From: Desulfosporosinus fructosivorans
GTDB lineage: Bacteria; Bacillota; Desulfitobacteriia; Desulfitobacteriales; Desulfitobacteriaceae
DNA: 64,000 nucleotides
NCBI RefSeq assembly: GCF_004766045.1
Contig: NZ_SPQQ01000014.1
Span: forward strand, 31,951-95,950
Direction of reading: 5' to 3'
Shown piece after piece: positions 36,251 to 44,826 of this stretch (the stretch's first letter is position 1; every line of letters begins with the position of its first letter). Under the pieces are notes generated by a model, which worked only from the letters and a program-made list of their open reading frames with translations, was not told the DNA's origin and did not search any database. A program made the position numbers and the translations under genes.

Positions 36251-36304
36251 GAGGAAGCCCCCTGCGTAGTACGTTTGAAAAGTTACTACTCAGGGGGCTT
36301 CCTC
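36251..36304. repeat. 54-nt palindromic element disrupting a LysR-type relic
   Basis: GAGGAAGCCCCCTG (36251-36264) and CAGGGGGCTTCCTC (36291-36304) are perfect 14-bp arms. An inner pairing GTAGTA/TACTAC extends the stem. The right arm is also the point where the LysR-like frame on the minus strand stops making sense. It could be a terminator or a small insertion element. Confidence 0.5.
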
Positions 36305-36421
36305 AAGTTTGCTAATAGATGAGCTGACTACTGGCTGGGTAATAAAAGCATGCTCAGCGGCTAATGAGATTGAGTTGTACTTTGCTACATCAATTAAAAG
36401 GGATAACTGTTCTGATCTCAT
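36290..36421 (-). pseudogene. LysR-type regulator remnant (N-terminal helix-turn-helix only)
   Basis: ATG 36421 on the minus strand, with GGTGGAGG 7-8 nt upstream, opens a 43-residue frame: MRSEQLSLLIDVAKYNSIS, then LAAEHAFITQPVVSSSISKL, then EEAP and TGA. This is a clear LysR winged-helix N terminus (the usual pattern is 'AA..L.ITQPAVS..I..LEE.LG'). A normal LysR protein has about 290 residues; here the frame ends at the recognition-helix/wing border, inside the palindrome at 36251-36304. Weak LysR-like similarity may persist beyond it. The rest of the gene is gone. Confidence 0.65.
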
Positions 36422-36486
36422 AATTTTCCTCCACCTGCAAAAGGCTCATTGTCTATTTTATTGGGAATAACCTAAAGCCCATAATA

Positions 36487-37926
36487 CTAGTTTGAAGATC
36501 CTTCAACATCTTGGCCCATCTTACAGTTTTGCTTATAAGTGCGTATAATTCGGGTTACCTTACTTTGGCTAATATTAAGAGTGCTTGCCACTTTATAAGA
36601 ACTTCTTAACTCATTATATAATCGAATTATAATCGCCTCGTCATCACTAACTTTCTGGAGATTCTTCCATTTAGTCAGCTCATCCTCAACTAGATTACTG
36701 TTGTTTGAAAGAGGGGCTTGAATCTTAAAGATTTTGCTGGGCAAATGTTCAGGTAGTATTTTTCCTTCTGGTACGGTTATGACTAAGCGTTCTGCTAGGT
36801 GATCCATTTCTCGGATATTACCGGGCCAAGAATAATTCTTGAGAATTTCGAGACAGCGGGTGTCAAATTCATGAGAGTATTTATATTGAGAATCATATCG
36901 ATTTAGAAAATAATGTAACAAGGGCACAATATCTTCGCCTCTGTTACGTAAAGGTGGAGGCTCTACCTCAACGACGCTTAACCTATAATATAAATCTTCA
37001 CGGAACTTACCTTCTTGGATTAATTGGGGTAAATCTCGATTGGTAGCTGCAATAATTCGAATATCAATTGTTTTATGCTCTTTTCCACCAACTGGAAGGA
37101 AGCGGTGTTCTTGGATAAGCTCTAGTAATTTAGCTTGTACCGCTAAAGGGATCTCGCCAACTTCATCGAGGAATAAAGTCCCACCATTAGCTAATTCGAC
37201 TAAACCCACCTTGCCATATTTATCGGCGCCAGTAAAGGCACCACGACAATAACCAAATAGTTCTGATTCTAAAAGGTGTTCCGGGATGGTGGCACCGTTT
37301 ATGCAAATGAAGGGCTCTTCTTTACGAGGACTCATTTTATGAATGTCCATTGCTATAACGTTTTTACCTGTTCCTGACTCTCCGAGGATTAACACCGTTG
37401 AATTGACAGAAGCGACTCTTTGTACCATTGCTAGGCATGATCTCATTTTCTCGCTGGTAAAAGAGTATCCTTTGAAATAACTGACTCGCTGAACTAATTC
37501 AGCAACTTTATTTTTGTAATGGCTGACGAGTTTCTGCGTTTTATCTAAATCTTGTTTTAATTGCTCTATTTGAGTAATATCTCGACTGTTCATAACTATA
37601 AAATCAATCTCGCCTTTGCTATCAAGGACAGGTGTAGCAGTTACAACGAGATTAATCCCTGCCCTTGTATTCTGTTCTAAGGTGACTGTCTTTTTATCTT
37701 TAAATACGAATGGGAAGAGGGCAGGTGAGTAATACCCTTCGTCGATTAGATGATGCACAGTTTTTCCAATTATTTCAGAGGGATTAAGACCATAATTTTT
37801 TATGCAAGCTTTATTAACGTAAGTTACAAAGCCATTGCGATCAACGACAAAGATCTCATCAAAAGAATTGTCTAAGATTTTTTGTAAATCATCCCTATTT
37901 AAACAGCTTTCATTATCATCCGGCAA
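36487..37926 (-). CDS. PAS-domain sigma-54 activator of the amine island
   Basis: 479 residues. The N-terminal PAS domain (about 10-115) has NSFDEIFVVDRNGFVTYVN and TARDITQ-like ends, followed by a coiled linker. The AAA+ domain (about 155-390) has GESGTGKN, the sigma-54 loop GAFTGA in CRGAFTGADKYGKVG, LFLDEVGEIP, and RLSVVEVEPPPLRNRGEDI. A C-terminal Fis-type HTH has SYKVASTLNISQSKVTRII. Divergent from mtgB and convergent with the BCCT gene; both have sigma-54 promoters, so it very likely activates both. The PAS signal is unknown; a methylated amine or a metabolite is possible. Confidence 0.9.
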   Translation of the reverse strand: MPDDNESCLNRDDLQKILDNSFDEIFVVDRNGFVTYVNKACIKNYGLNPSEIIGKTVHHLIDEGYYSPALFPFVFKDKKTVTLEQNTRAGINLVVTATPVLDSKGEIDFIVMNSRDITQIEQLKQDLDKTQKLVSHYKNKVAELVQRVSYFKGYSFTSEKMRSCLAMVQRVASVNSTVLILGESGTGKNVIAMDIHKMSPRKEEPFICINGATIPEHLLESELFGYCRGAFTGADKYGKVGLVELANGGTLFLDEVGEIPLAVQAKLLELIQEHRFLPVGGKEHKTIDIRIIAATNRDLPQLIQEGKFREDLYYRLSVVEVEPPPLRNRGEDIVPLLHYFLNRYDSQYKYSHEFDTRCLEILKNYSWPGNIREMDHLAERLVITVPEGKILPEHLPSKIFKIQAPLSNNSNLVEDELTKWKNLQKVSDDEAIIIRLYNELRSSYKVASTLNISQSKVTRIIRTYKQNCKMGQDVEGSSN

Positions 37927-38007
37927 ATTCGACGCCTCCTTTGATTATTTCATAGAATAATGTCTATTTATCATTATATTATAAAAACGGGCGTAGATGT
38001 AAAGTTA

Positions 38008-38027
38008 TTGATATCAACGATATTGTT
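38008..38027. promoter_or_regulatory. Candidate upstream activator sites for the sigma-54 activator
   Basis: The palindrome TTGATATCAA (38008-38017) is followed directly by the near-palindrome AACGATATTGTT (38016-38027), about 40-55 nt upstream of the -24 element. Symmetric tandem sites are what such activators bind, but usually at 80-200 nt. Confidence 0.35.
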
Positions 38028-38063
38028 AAATTTGTTCTCTGTTAATTTTCCTTTATGTGTATA

Positions 38064-38080
38064 TGGCATGGAAATTGCAA
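38064..38080 (+). promoter_or_regulatory. Sigma-54 (-24/-12) promoter of mtgB
   Basis: TGGCATGGAAATTGCAA: GG 38065-38066, GC 38077-38078, exactly 10 nt between. Transcription should start near 38090, giving a leader of about 250 nt before mtgB in which no gene was seen. Confidence 0.8.
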
Positions 38081-38342
38081 TATATAATGTCATTCAACGA
38101 TCTTAGTAAGTATTCTGGCATGTCATTACAAGAGCCTTCGCTAATGATAAAATCTGGGTAGACCAAGAGCCATTCAATAGACGAAGTTCGTTGGCATAGT
38201 AGCTATTTACAATTAATCACCATGTTATCTAGGAAGTCGAGTGGACTTAGATGAGTCTTAATGACTTGTTTAATCTAAAAAAAGCTCGGGATATAGTAGG
38301 TTTACTGGGTAATGAAAAAACAGATCAAAGGGAGGTCATAGA

Positions 38343-39770
38343 ATGGGTTTGAAAAGTAAGTTAGAAGTTCTGACCGAGGTTGATTTATTAAGGGTTCAAG
38401 AAGCCACCCTGAAAATTCTTCAAGAAACTGGCGTTATATTTCATAGTGAAGAAGCACTTGATATTTTCAAAAAACATGGAGCAAGAGTAGAAAACAAAAC
38501 GGTATTTATCTCTCGGGAAATGGTTGATCAGGCATTAAAGGCTGCACCTAAAACCTTCCGTATGCGAGCGCGCAACGATAAATACTCAGTGACGGTTGGA
38601 GAGGGATTCTTAGTACAGCCTAATGTGGGTCCAGTGTATATACAGGATATAGATAGAGGACGTCGTGAAGCAACCCTGGAAGATTATGCAAATATCCAGA
38701 AATTATGTCAAGCTAGTGATGTTGTTGACTTAGTGGGTACCATTCCAGTTGATCCAAGTGATGTTGATAGAAATGACAAGTTTTTAATGATGATGTATGA
38801 GGCCCTGAAAAACTCAGATAAACCTGTTATCGGTTTCTGTGCTCACACCCATCAAGTACGCGAACAGTTGGATATGATTGAGCTTGCTATGGGTAAACCA
38901 GGATGTCTTATGGAAAATCACTATACTGCTGTCTTGGTTAATTCTCTGAGTCCTTTGGCCTATGCACCTGATACCCTAGAAACTATGATTGAATATGCAA
39001 GGCGCAACCAGGTGATTATGCTTGCTCCGTGTATCATGGCTGGAGTGAGTGGACCTATCTCGCTCTTAGGGACAGCAGTTCTCCAAAACACAGAAACGAT
39101 TGCAGGATTAGTCTTGGTTCAATTAATTAATCCAGGAGCTCCACTTGTCTACGCAACCGCTTCCACTTCGGGATATATGAAGGAGGCGACGTACGCGGCT
39201 GGAACTCCAGAAGCGATGCTAATTAATACTGCCAGTTTACAAATGGGTTTGGATTTCTATCACTTACCGACGAGAACAATGTCTGGAATCACACACTCCA
39301 AAACAGTGGACTGTCAGGCAGGGTATGAAAGCATGCAGAGTTTAATGATGGGAATGATGAGTGGGGCCCATATGTCCGTCCAGAGTCTTGGGGTACTAGA
39401 TGCAATCATGACGACTTCTTATGAGAAGTTCGTAATCGATGAGGAATTGGTCAGCAGAGTAAGACGGATTTCTCAAGGGATTGATACTTCAGATGAAGCA
39501 TTGGCCGTCGATATTATTCAAGAGGTGGGACATACGGGCAACTATTTATCCCACATGAGTACCTTTGAAAAGTTCCGCACTTTGTGGACACCCTCCGTAT
39601 CGGATTGGGGAAATTATACTGATTGGAAAAACGCAGGGTCTGAAGATGTGACTGTTAGAGCAAATCGCAAGTTTAAAAAGATTCTTCAGAGTGCGCCTGA
39701 AACCTTACTTGATCCCGAGACGGATAAAGATCTTTTAGGCTACATTTCAAAGGCTAAATCGAGTCGTTAA
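38343..39770 (+). CDS. mtgB: MttB-superfamily non-pyrrolysine methyltransferase, MtgB type
   Basis: 475 residues, a complete MttB-like TIM barrel. The position held by pyrrolysine in MttB (GG-O-VDSKIPDGQAA) here reads SG-I-THSKTVDCQAG, so the residue is Ile and there is no in-frame amber codon. Such non-Pyl members act on quaternary amines, and the glycine betaine enzyme MtgB of Desulfitobacterium is the best known. The BCCT transporter nearby and a corrinoid protein directly downstream support glycine betaine as substrate, methyl going to Co(I)-corrinoid. Proline betaine or carnitine are alternatives. GGGAGG precedes the ATG. Confidence 0.82.
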   Translation: MGLKSKLEVLTEVDLLRVQEATLKILQETGVIFHSEEALDIFKKHGARVENKTVFISREMVDQALKAAPKTFRMRARNDKYSVTVGEGFLVQPNVGPVYIQDIDRGRREATLEDYANIQKLCQASDVVDLVGTIPVDPSDVDRNDKFLMMMYEALKNSDKPVIGFCAHTHQVREQLDMIELAMGKPGCLMENHYTAVLVNSLSPLAYAPDTLETMIEYARRNQVIMLAPCIMAGVSGPISLLGTAVLQNTETIAGLVLVQLINPGAPLVYATASTSGYMKEATYAAGTPEAMLINTASLQMGLDFYHLPTRTMSGITHSKTVDCQAGYESMQSLMMGMMSGAHMSVQSLGVLDAIMTTSYEKFVIDEELVSRVRRISQGIDTSDEALAVDIIQEVGHTGNYLSHMSTFEKFRTLWTPSVSDWGNYTDWKNAGSEDVTVRANRKFKKILQSAPETLLDPETDKDLLGYISKAKSSR

Positions 39771-39893
39771 ATAGAGGTCCTCGTCTTGCCGTATGATGTT
39801 GTCACGGCATAAAAAGGCGGAATTATATATGGAATATATTGGACTAAGATTAATTTGGGTATAATCTAGAGCTAAATTAAGGAGGATTTTAAG

Positions 39894-40526
39894 ATGAGTG
39901 ATTTTGATCAATTGGCCGATTATGTGTTTAAAGGGAATGCTGCTGCCGTCAGAGAATTAACCCAAAAAATGGTGAATGCTGGTGGTAACCCCATGGAAAT
40001 TATCTCTATGGGTCTGCTAGTGGGAATGGATATTGTTACTCCGAAATTTAAAGCAGGCGATATGTATGTGCCAGAGGTTATGATGTCTGCTAAGGCTTTA
40101 TCAGAAGGCATGAAAATAGTTAAGCCATTACTGGTCGGAGAGGATATTGGAGTGACTAAGACGATTATTATTGGTACCGTGGCTGGGGATTTACACGACA
40201 TAGGTAAGAATCTGGTCGTTATGATTATGGAAAGCGGTGGCTTTAATGTAATAGACCTAGGCGTCGATGTATCACCAGAGAGGTTTGTTGCTGCAATTAT
40301 AGAGTATGATGCCAAGATCGTAGGTCTCTCTGCTCTCTTAACCACGACTATGCTTAACATGAAGGCCACCATCGACTTAATTAAAGAGGAAGGGTTGCGT
40401 GACGCGGTTAAGATCCTAGTCGGCGGTGCTCCTGTTTCCCAAAGCTTTGCGGATGATATCGGAGCCGATGGCTATTGTGCCGATGCTATGTCTGCCAAAG
40501 AAATGGCTACCGCAATTTTAAACTAA
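39894..40526 (+). CDS. Corrinoid methyl-carrier protein (MttC/MtgC type)
   Basis: 210 residues. The N-terminal helical cap (about 1-85) is followed by a Rossmann B12-binding domain with DLHDIGKNLV near 98 (DxHxxG, the His that coordinates cobalt), GFNVIDLGVDV, VGLSALLTTTM and GGAPVS near 179. It accepts the methyl group from a methyltransferase and passes it to a second enzyme that methylates tetrahydrofolate. It sits between mtgB and mttB and may serve both. AGGAGG precedes the ATG. Confidence 0.92.
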   Translation: MSDFDQLADYVFKGNAAAVRELTQKMVNAGGNPMEIISMGLLVGMDIVTPKFKAGDMYVPEVMMSAKALSEGMKIVKPLLVGEDIGVTKTIIIGTVAGDLHDIGKNLVVMIMESGGFNVIDLGVDVSPERFVAAIIEYDAKIVGLSALLTTTMLNMKATIDLIKEEGLRDAVKILVGGAPVSQSFADDIGADGYCADAMSAKEMATAILN

Positions 40527-40599
40527 CTCGGCCAGAATTGTATTCCCCTTGGCTCAGTTAAGGAATTTAAATAATTCAAATATAGTGGAGGTGGAATAA

Positions 40600-42075
40600 T
40601 TGAGAAGTGAAGTTCAAGCAGGCGTGTCAAAAGTTGAAGGCTTCGGACTCAATATCTTTTCTGAAGATGAACTTTATGACATCCACAATGGAACCTTAGA
40701 GGTCTTAGAGAAAACAGGGATTAAAGTAGAATCCAAAGAGGCGCTAGATATTTTCGCTGCAGGCGGATGTGTTGTTGATTACAAAACTAAAGTTGTGAAG
40801 ATTCCTGGCTATATTGTGGAAGATGCTATCCGTTCAGCCCCAAACACTGTGTTATTAGCAGGTCGAGATCCAAAACATGACATCGTCTTAGGCGGTAAAA
40901 GGGTTCACTTTATTAATTTTGGTGAAGGTGTTTCGATCATCGATCCGTATACCAAAGAATATCGAAAGACCACTAAGCAGGATGTCGCGGATATTACGAG
41001 ATTCTGTGATGCGATGGACGAAATGGATGCAGTACTTCGCCCGGTTGCCCCCCAAGATGTGCCGCCTGAGGCTTCAGTAGTTCATAACGCAGAGGCAATT
41101 TTTAATAACACCACGAAACACGTGTTCATTGGCACTGAAGGTGGAAAGAACTTCGAGAAAGTTTTAAGAATGGCCACTATAATTGCAGGCAGCGAGGAAA
41201 AGTTCAGAGCGCGCCCCCTTTTCTCATGCAATGTTTGCCCCACAAGTCCTTTACAACTGGTTGGCCATTGTACCGAAGTTATTATTGCGGGTGCACGTGC
41301 TGGCGTAGCAGTTAATATATTGTCCATGGCTATGGCTGGAGCTACTTCCCCGATTACCTTAGCAGGTTCTCTAGTCACGCACAATGCAGAAGTCTTAAGT
41401 GGTATTGTCTTAGCCCAACTCACTTGCAAAGGTGCACCATCGATCTATGGTAGTTCTACAACGATCATGGATTTACGGTTCGCCACCGCTCCGGTCGGCT
41501 CTCCCGAATTGGGCATGATCAACGCAGGTGTGGCGAAACTGGCTCAATTCTACTTACTTCCGAGCTGGGTAGCCGGTGGCTAGGTAGATAGCAAAATTCC
41601 GGATGGCCAAGCAGCACATGAGTTCACGATTACTGCTTTACTAACAGCGTTGGCAGGGTCCAACCTGATCTATGGAGCGGGAATGTTAGAACTCGGTATC
41701 ACCTTTGACTATGCTCAAATGGTGATGGATAATGAGATGGCTAGGATGATCAAGAAAGCTGTTTGTGGGATTCCCGTGTCAGATGAGACTTTAGCTATCG
41801 ATGTTATTAAGCAGGTAGGAACCGCTGGTAACTTTATTAGCGAAGAGCACACCTTCAAACACATGCGTACACAATCCAAAACTAAAGTCATCGACCGTCG
41901 AATGAGAGATGTATGGTTAGCTGACGGTGGTAAGGATTTTGCAGAGAGAGCTTATGAAGTTGCAAGATCCATTTTGGAAGACTATAAAGCTGTCAATCTA
42001 CCCGAAAGTGTACAAGCTCAATTACGTGCGATCGTCGTTGAAACGGAAATCGAGTTTGGTGTCAGTTCTAAGTAA
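40600..42075 (+). CDS. mttB: Trimethylamine methyltransferase with in-frame amber (pyrrolysine) codon
   Basis: Reading through the TAG at 41581-41583 gives a continuous 491-residue MttB, the normal length; without it the frame ends at residue 327. The two sides join without shift: LLPSWVAGG, then the amber codon, then VDSKIPDGQAAHEFT, which is the neighbourhood of pyrrolysine in characterised MttB. The rest of the barrel is intact on both sides, with no other stop or frameshift, so selection has kept the downstream part. Pyrrolysine binds the amine and orients the methyl group for transfer to Co(I). TTG start with GGAGGTGG upstream. Requires pylTSBCD elsewhere. A decayed gene is very unlikely. 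Confidence 0.93.
41581..41583 (+). other. Amber codon decoded as pyrrolysine (residue 328 of MttB)
   Basis: In-frame TAG in mttB. The next in-frame stop is the TAA at 42073-42075. Pyrrolysine insertion is inferred from the family; the sequence shows only the open frame. Confidence 0.92.
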
Positions 42076-42172
42076 CTAATCCATGTAATCTAACAGATAG
42101 TTCCAGGGCGAATATATTTGTTAGGAACTCTTGGTGGCTACTTACACATTGATTTCACTTCTCATTAGATTA

Positions 42173-42211
42173 AGTTGCGAGGGGGACTGGATTTCAGTGC
42201 CCCTCGTAACT
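42173..42211 (+). terminator. Hairpin after mttB
   Basis: AGTTGCGAGGGGGACTG (42173-42189) pairs with CAGTGCCCCTCGTAACT (42195-42211), three mismatches, loop GATTT. No U-run follows, so it may be a processing or stabilising hairpin rather than a terminator. Confidence 0.5.
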
Positions 42212-42326
42212 GCAGATATGATATGTAGTTTCTAAACATACTTTAAAAAAGTATTTCATATTGATTCTAGGCTCAAAACAAAACTCGATATATTATCAAA
42301 GGTTAAGTAAAGGAGTGATCACTCAA

Positions 42327-44378
42327 GTGAAAAGAGAAGCATTAACTCAGAAATTATTGGTATTAGGGGTAGACGGGATGGATCCCAAATTATCCCGGAA
42401 GTTCATGGACGAAGGAATAATGCCAAACTTACAAAAACTTCTTGCAAAAGGTTCAGCAAGAGAAGACATGGGCCATTTAGGTGCCATGCCAACGATTACT
42501 CCTGCATGTTGGACAACCTTAGCAACGGGTGCCTATCCTGGAACACACGGTATTACCTGCTTTTGGCGACAGTCACCACATAGCTTGGACGCAGTAGTAT
42601 ATAATATGGATTCCAGAAACTGTGAAGCTGAACAGTTATGGAATATAACCGCTGAGGCCGGTCTGAAAACATTAGTATGGCATTGGCCTGGTTCTGCTTG
42701 GCCTCCGACCAGTGACAACCCAAATTTAAGCGTTGTTGATGGAACACAGCCTGGTTCTGTTAACATGGGTGTGGCACAACTTGATTGGGAAAAAACTATC
42801 TTTGCTAATGAGGAAATTAAAGAATTACAATATGCTCCAAAACTTGAACGTCCTGCTGGTACTGGCTGCATGATTTCCGATCTGGATGCTATTACTGAAG
42901 AAAAAGAACCAACTACTGATATGATGGAATTATGGTATGGTGAAGCTGCCATGACAGGCTGTGAAATCCGTGAATATATCATGGGACCAGAAAATATGGA
43001 AATGGTCATTGAATCTATTCCTCATTATGATGTAGTCAATTCCCCGTTGAAAGATGCAGAAGGATGGGTAGCTGCACCGGCAGATGCAAAAGAATTTACT
43101 ATTTTAACGTCTGATGGTATTGTAAGACGACCCACCCTGATTTTAAAGAATGCTGATGGCATCTATGACCGCATAGCAATTTATAAAAATAAGAAGGCTG
43201 AGAGTCCAATTGTAGTGTTAGAAGCCGGGAAAATGGTTTCTGGTATTGTGGATGACATTAATAAAGAGGGTGTATTAAAACCTGCATGTCGTACAATGAA
43301 AGTCTTAGAACTTTCTCCGGATGGTACATCGGTGAAAATGTGGATCAGTAATGCATTGGATGTTGCCCAGGATAAATTATGGCATCCAAAAGAATTGTTA
43401 AAAGATATCGTAGAAAATGTTGGACCAGTTCAGCCTGTTAGCTTGGTTGGGGGAGAAGATGCTTACCTGGTTGAGAATGTTTATGAACCAGCCTGGGATG
43501 CTTATAGTCAATGGCAAGCAAAGGCTTTAAATCATTTAATTAAAAACCGGGATTTCCAGATAGTATTTACTCATTTGCATAATGTTGACTGTGCAGGTCA
43601 TATGTTTTGGCATTTAGCTAAAAATCTGGAGCGCTGGAGCCATTGTGACGCTGAAGTAAATCAGAACTTTATCCGGAAGTTTTACATTCAGACAGACAAA
43701 TATATAGGTGAATTCTTACACCTGTTAGATGAAGGATGGACAGTGCTGCTTTTAGCTGACCATGGTTTACTTGTAGGGGAAGAATTTCCACCACAAATTG
43801 GTGAATATGGCGGTATGAATGTACAAGTAATGCAGGAACTAGGTTATACCGTTATGAAAAAAGATGCATTAGGTAAAAATCTCAAAGAAGTAGATTGGGA
43901 AAAGACAACAGCTGTTCAGTCTCGAAGTAACTATATTTATATCAACTTAAAGGGGCGTGATGCCCATGGCATTGTTGACCCAGCGGACAAATATGAACTG
44001 GAAAGAAAACTTATTTCTGACCTGTACAATTATAGAGATCCGAAAACAGGACATCGTGTTATAGGGATTGCAATGCGGAATAAAGACGCTATTGTATTAG
44101 GAACAAACGGTCCGCAGTGTGGTGATATCACCTTCACTGTTGATGAGGGATTCAGCCGTCTTCATGGTGATGGGTTATCCACTACAGAAGGTGCTTTCGA
44201 TAGTTCTGTTACCCCAATTTTTATAGCAGCAGGTACAGGAATTAAAGAAAACTTTACAACAACTAGGACAATTAGACAAGTTGATATTGCACCGACTATT
44301 GCAACATTAGTTGGTGTCAGAATGCCTGCCCAGTGCGAAGGTGCACCAATCTATCAGATTTTAAGCGAAGAATTCTAA
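42327..44378 (+). CDS. Alkaline-phosphatase-superfamily phosphodiesterase/nucleotide pyrophosphatase-like protein
   Basis: 683 residues from GTG 42327, which has AAGGAG about 11 nt upstream; a longer frame from 42261 lacks a Shine-Dalgarno. The N-terminal metal-site strand LVLGVDGMDPK, the nucleophile loop PTITPACWTTLATGAYPG-THG, the acidic THLHNVDCAGHMFWH near 433, the LLLADHGL near 497 and a late HGDGLS motif match the type I phosphodiesterase family. No signal peptide is seen, so it acts in the cytoplasm. Substrate unknown. It follows mttB by 250 nt; ENPP-like relatives can release choline from phosphocholine compounds, which would suit an amine island, but that is a guess. Confidence 0.78.
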   Translation: MKREALTQKLLVLGVDGMDPKLSRKFMDEGIMPNLQKLLAKGSAREDMGHLGAMPTITPACWTTLATGAYPGTHGITCFWRQSPHSLDAVVYNMDSRNCEAEQLWNITAEAGLKTLVWHWPGSAWPPTSDNPNLSVVDGTQPGSVNMGVAQLDWEKTIFANEEIKELQYAPKLERPAGTGCMISDLDAITEEKEPTTDMMELWYGEAAMTGCEIREYIMGPENMEMVIESIPHYDVVNSPLKDAEGWVAAPADAKEFTILTSDGIVRRPTLILKNADGIYDRIAIYKNKKAESPIVVLEAGKMVSGIVDDINKEGVLKPACRTMKVLELSPDGTSVKMWISNALDVAQDKLWHPKELLKDIVENVGPVQPVSLVGGEDAYLVENVYEPAWDAYSQWQAKALNHLIKNRDFQIVFTHLHNVDCAGHMFWHLAKNLERWSHCDAEVNQNFIRKFYIQTDKYIGEFLHLLDEGWTVLLLADHGLLVGEEFPPQIGEYGGMNVQVMQELGYTVMKKDALGKNLKEVDWEKTTAVQSRSNYIYINLKGRDAHGIVDPADKYELERKLISDLYNYRDPKTGHRVIGIAMRNKDAIVLGTNGPQCGDITFTVDEGFSRLHGDGLSTTEGAFDSSVTPIFIAAGTGIKENFTTTRTIRQVDIAPTIATLVGVRMPAQCEGAPIYQILSEEF

Positions 44379-44383
44379 TATAA

Positions 44384-44440
44384 AAAGGCAGGCTAATTCA
44401 CATAAACTTGACTTCGTGGAATAGCCTGCCTTTATTCTTT
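44384..44440 (+). terminator. Terminator after the phosphodiesterase gene
   Basis: AAAGGCAGGCTA (44384-44395) pairs perfectly with TAGCCTGCCTTT (44422-44433), then ATTCTTTT. It ends only 12 nt before the next Shine-Dalgarno. Confidence 0.8.
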
Positions 44441-44460
44441 TAATTAAAGGAGTGGAAAAT

Positions 44461-44787
44461 GTGTCCTTAGAACAATTAAATGCAAATAAGTTCGAAGAAA
44501 TTATCTATGATAATCTGGAGGCCTGTCTCGTTATTTTCTCCAGAAAAGACTGTCACGTTTGTAAAGAAGTCGTTCCTCTATTGGAGGAGCTTCAACCGGA
44601 ATACCTAGACAAGTTTGGATTCTATTACGTGGATGTAGAAGAAGAAAAAAACTTGTATCAAAGATTCTCCTTAAAAGGAGTTCCTCAGATTCTTTTCTTT
44701 AAAGAGGGCGATTATCAATCAAAACTAGCAGGCGCTATTGACGAAGACCAAGTCATAGAAAGAATTGCGGAACTTCTAGAATCGTAA
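44461..44787 (+). CDS. Thioredoxin-like protein (CHVC active site)
   Basis: 108 residues with a thioredoxin fold. The active site SRKDCHVCKEVVPLLEEL has CHVC in place of the classical CGPC, the cis-proline loop is KGVPQILFF, and the fold ends with a typical helix. I chose GTG 44461, 8 nt after AAAGGAG; GTG 44452 overlaps that site. It is 39 nt before a thioredoxin reductase, so the two likely form a pair. CxxC variants of this kind serve as electron donors to glycine/betaine reductases in clostridia, which is possible but unproven here. Confidence 0.85.
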   Translation: MSLEQLNANKFEEIIYDNLEACLVIFSRKDCHVCKEVVPLLEELQPEYLDKFGFYYVDVEEEKNLYQRFSLKGVPQILFFKEGDYQSKLAGAIDEDQVIERIAELLES

Positions 44788-44826
44788 TCATTAAAACGTT
44801 CTACAGAGAGGGAGTAATTTAGGAAA

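Noticed and set aside
36137..36322. 61-residue plus-strand frame in the BCCT/activator spacer
   Set aside because: It is the shadow of the LysR remnant and the palindrome, with no Shine-Dalgarno at a usable distance.
41581..41583. Nonsense mutation making mttB a pseudogene
   Set aside because: The downstream 164 codons keep full MttB similarity, the frame does not shift, and the stop is amber at the exact pyrrolysine position.
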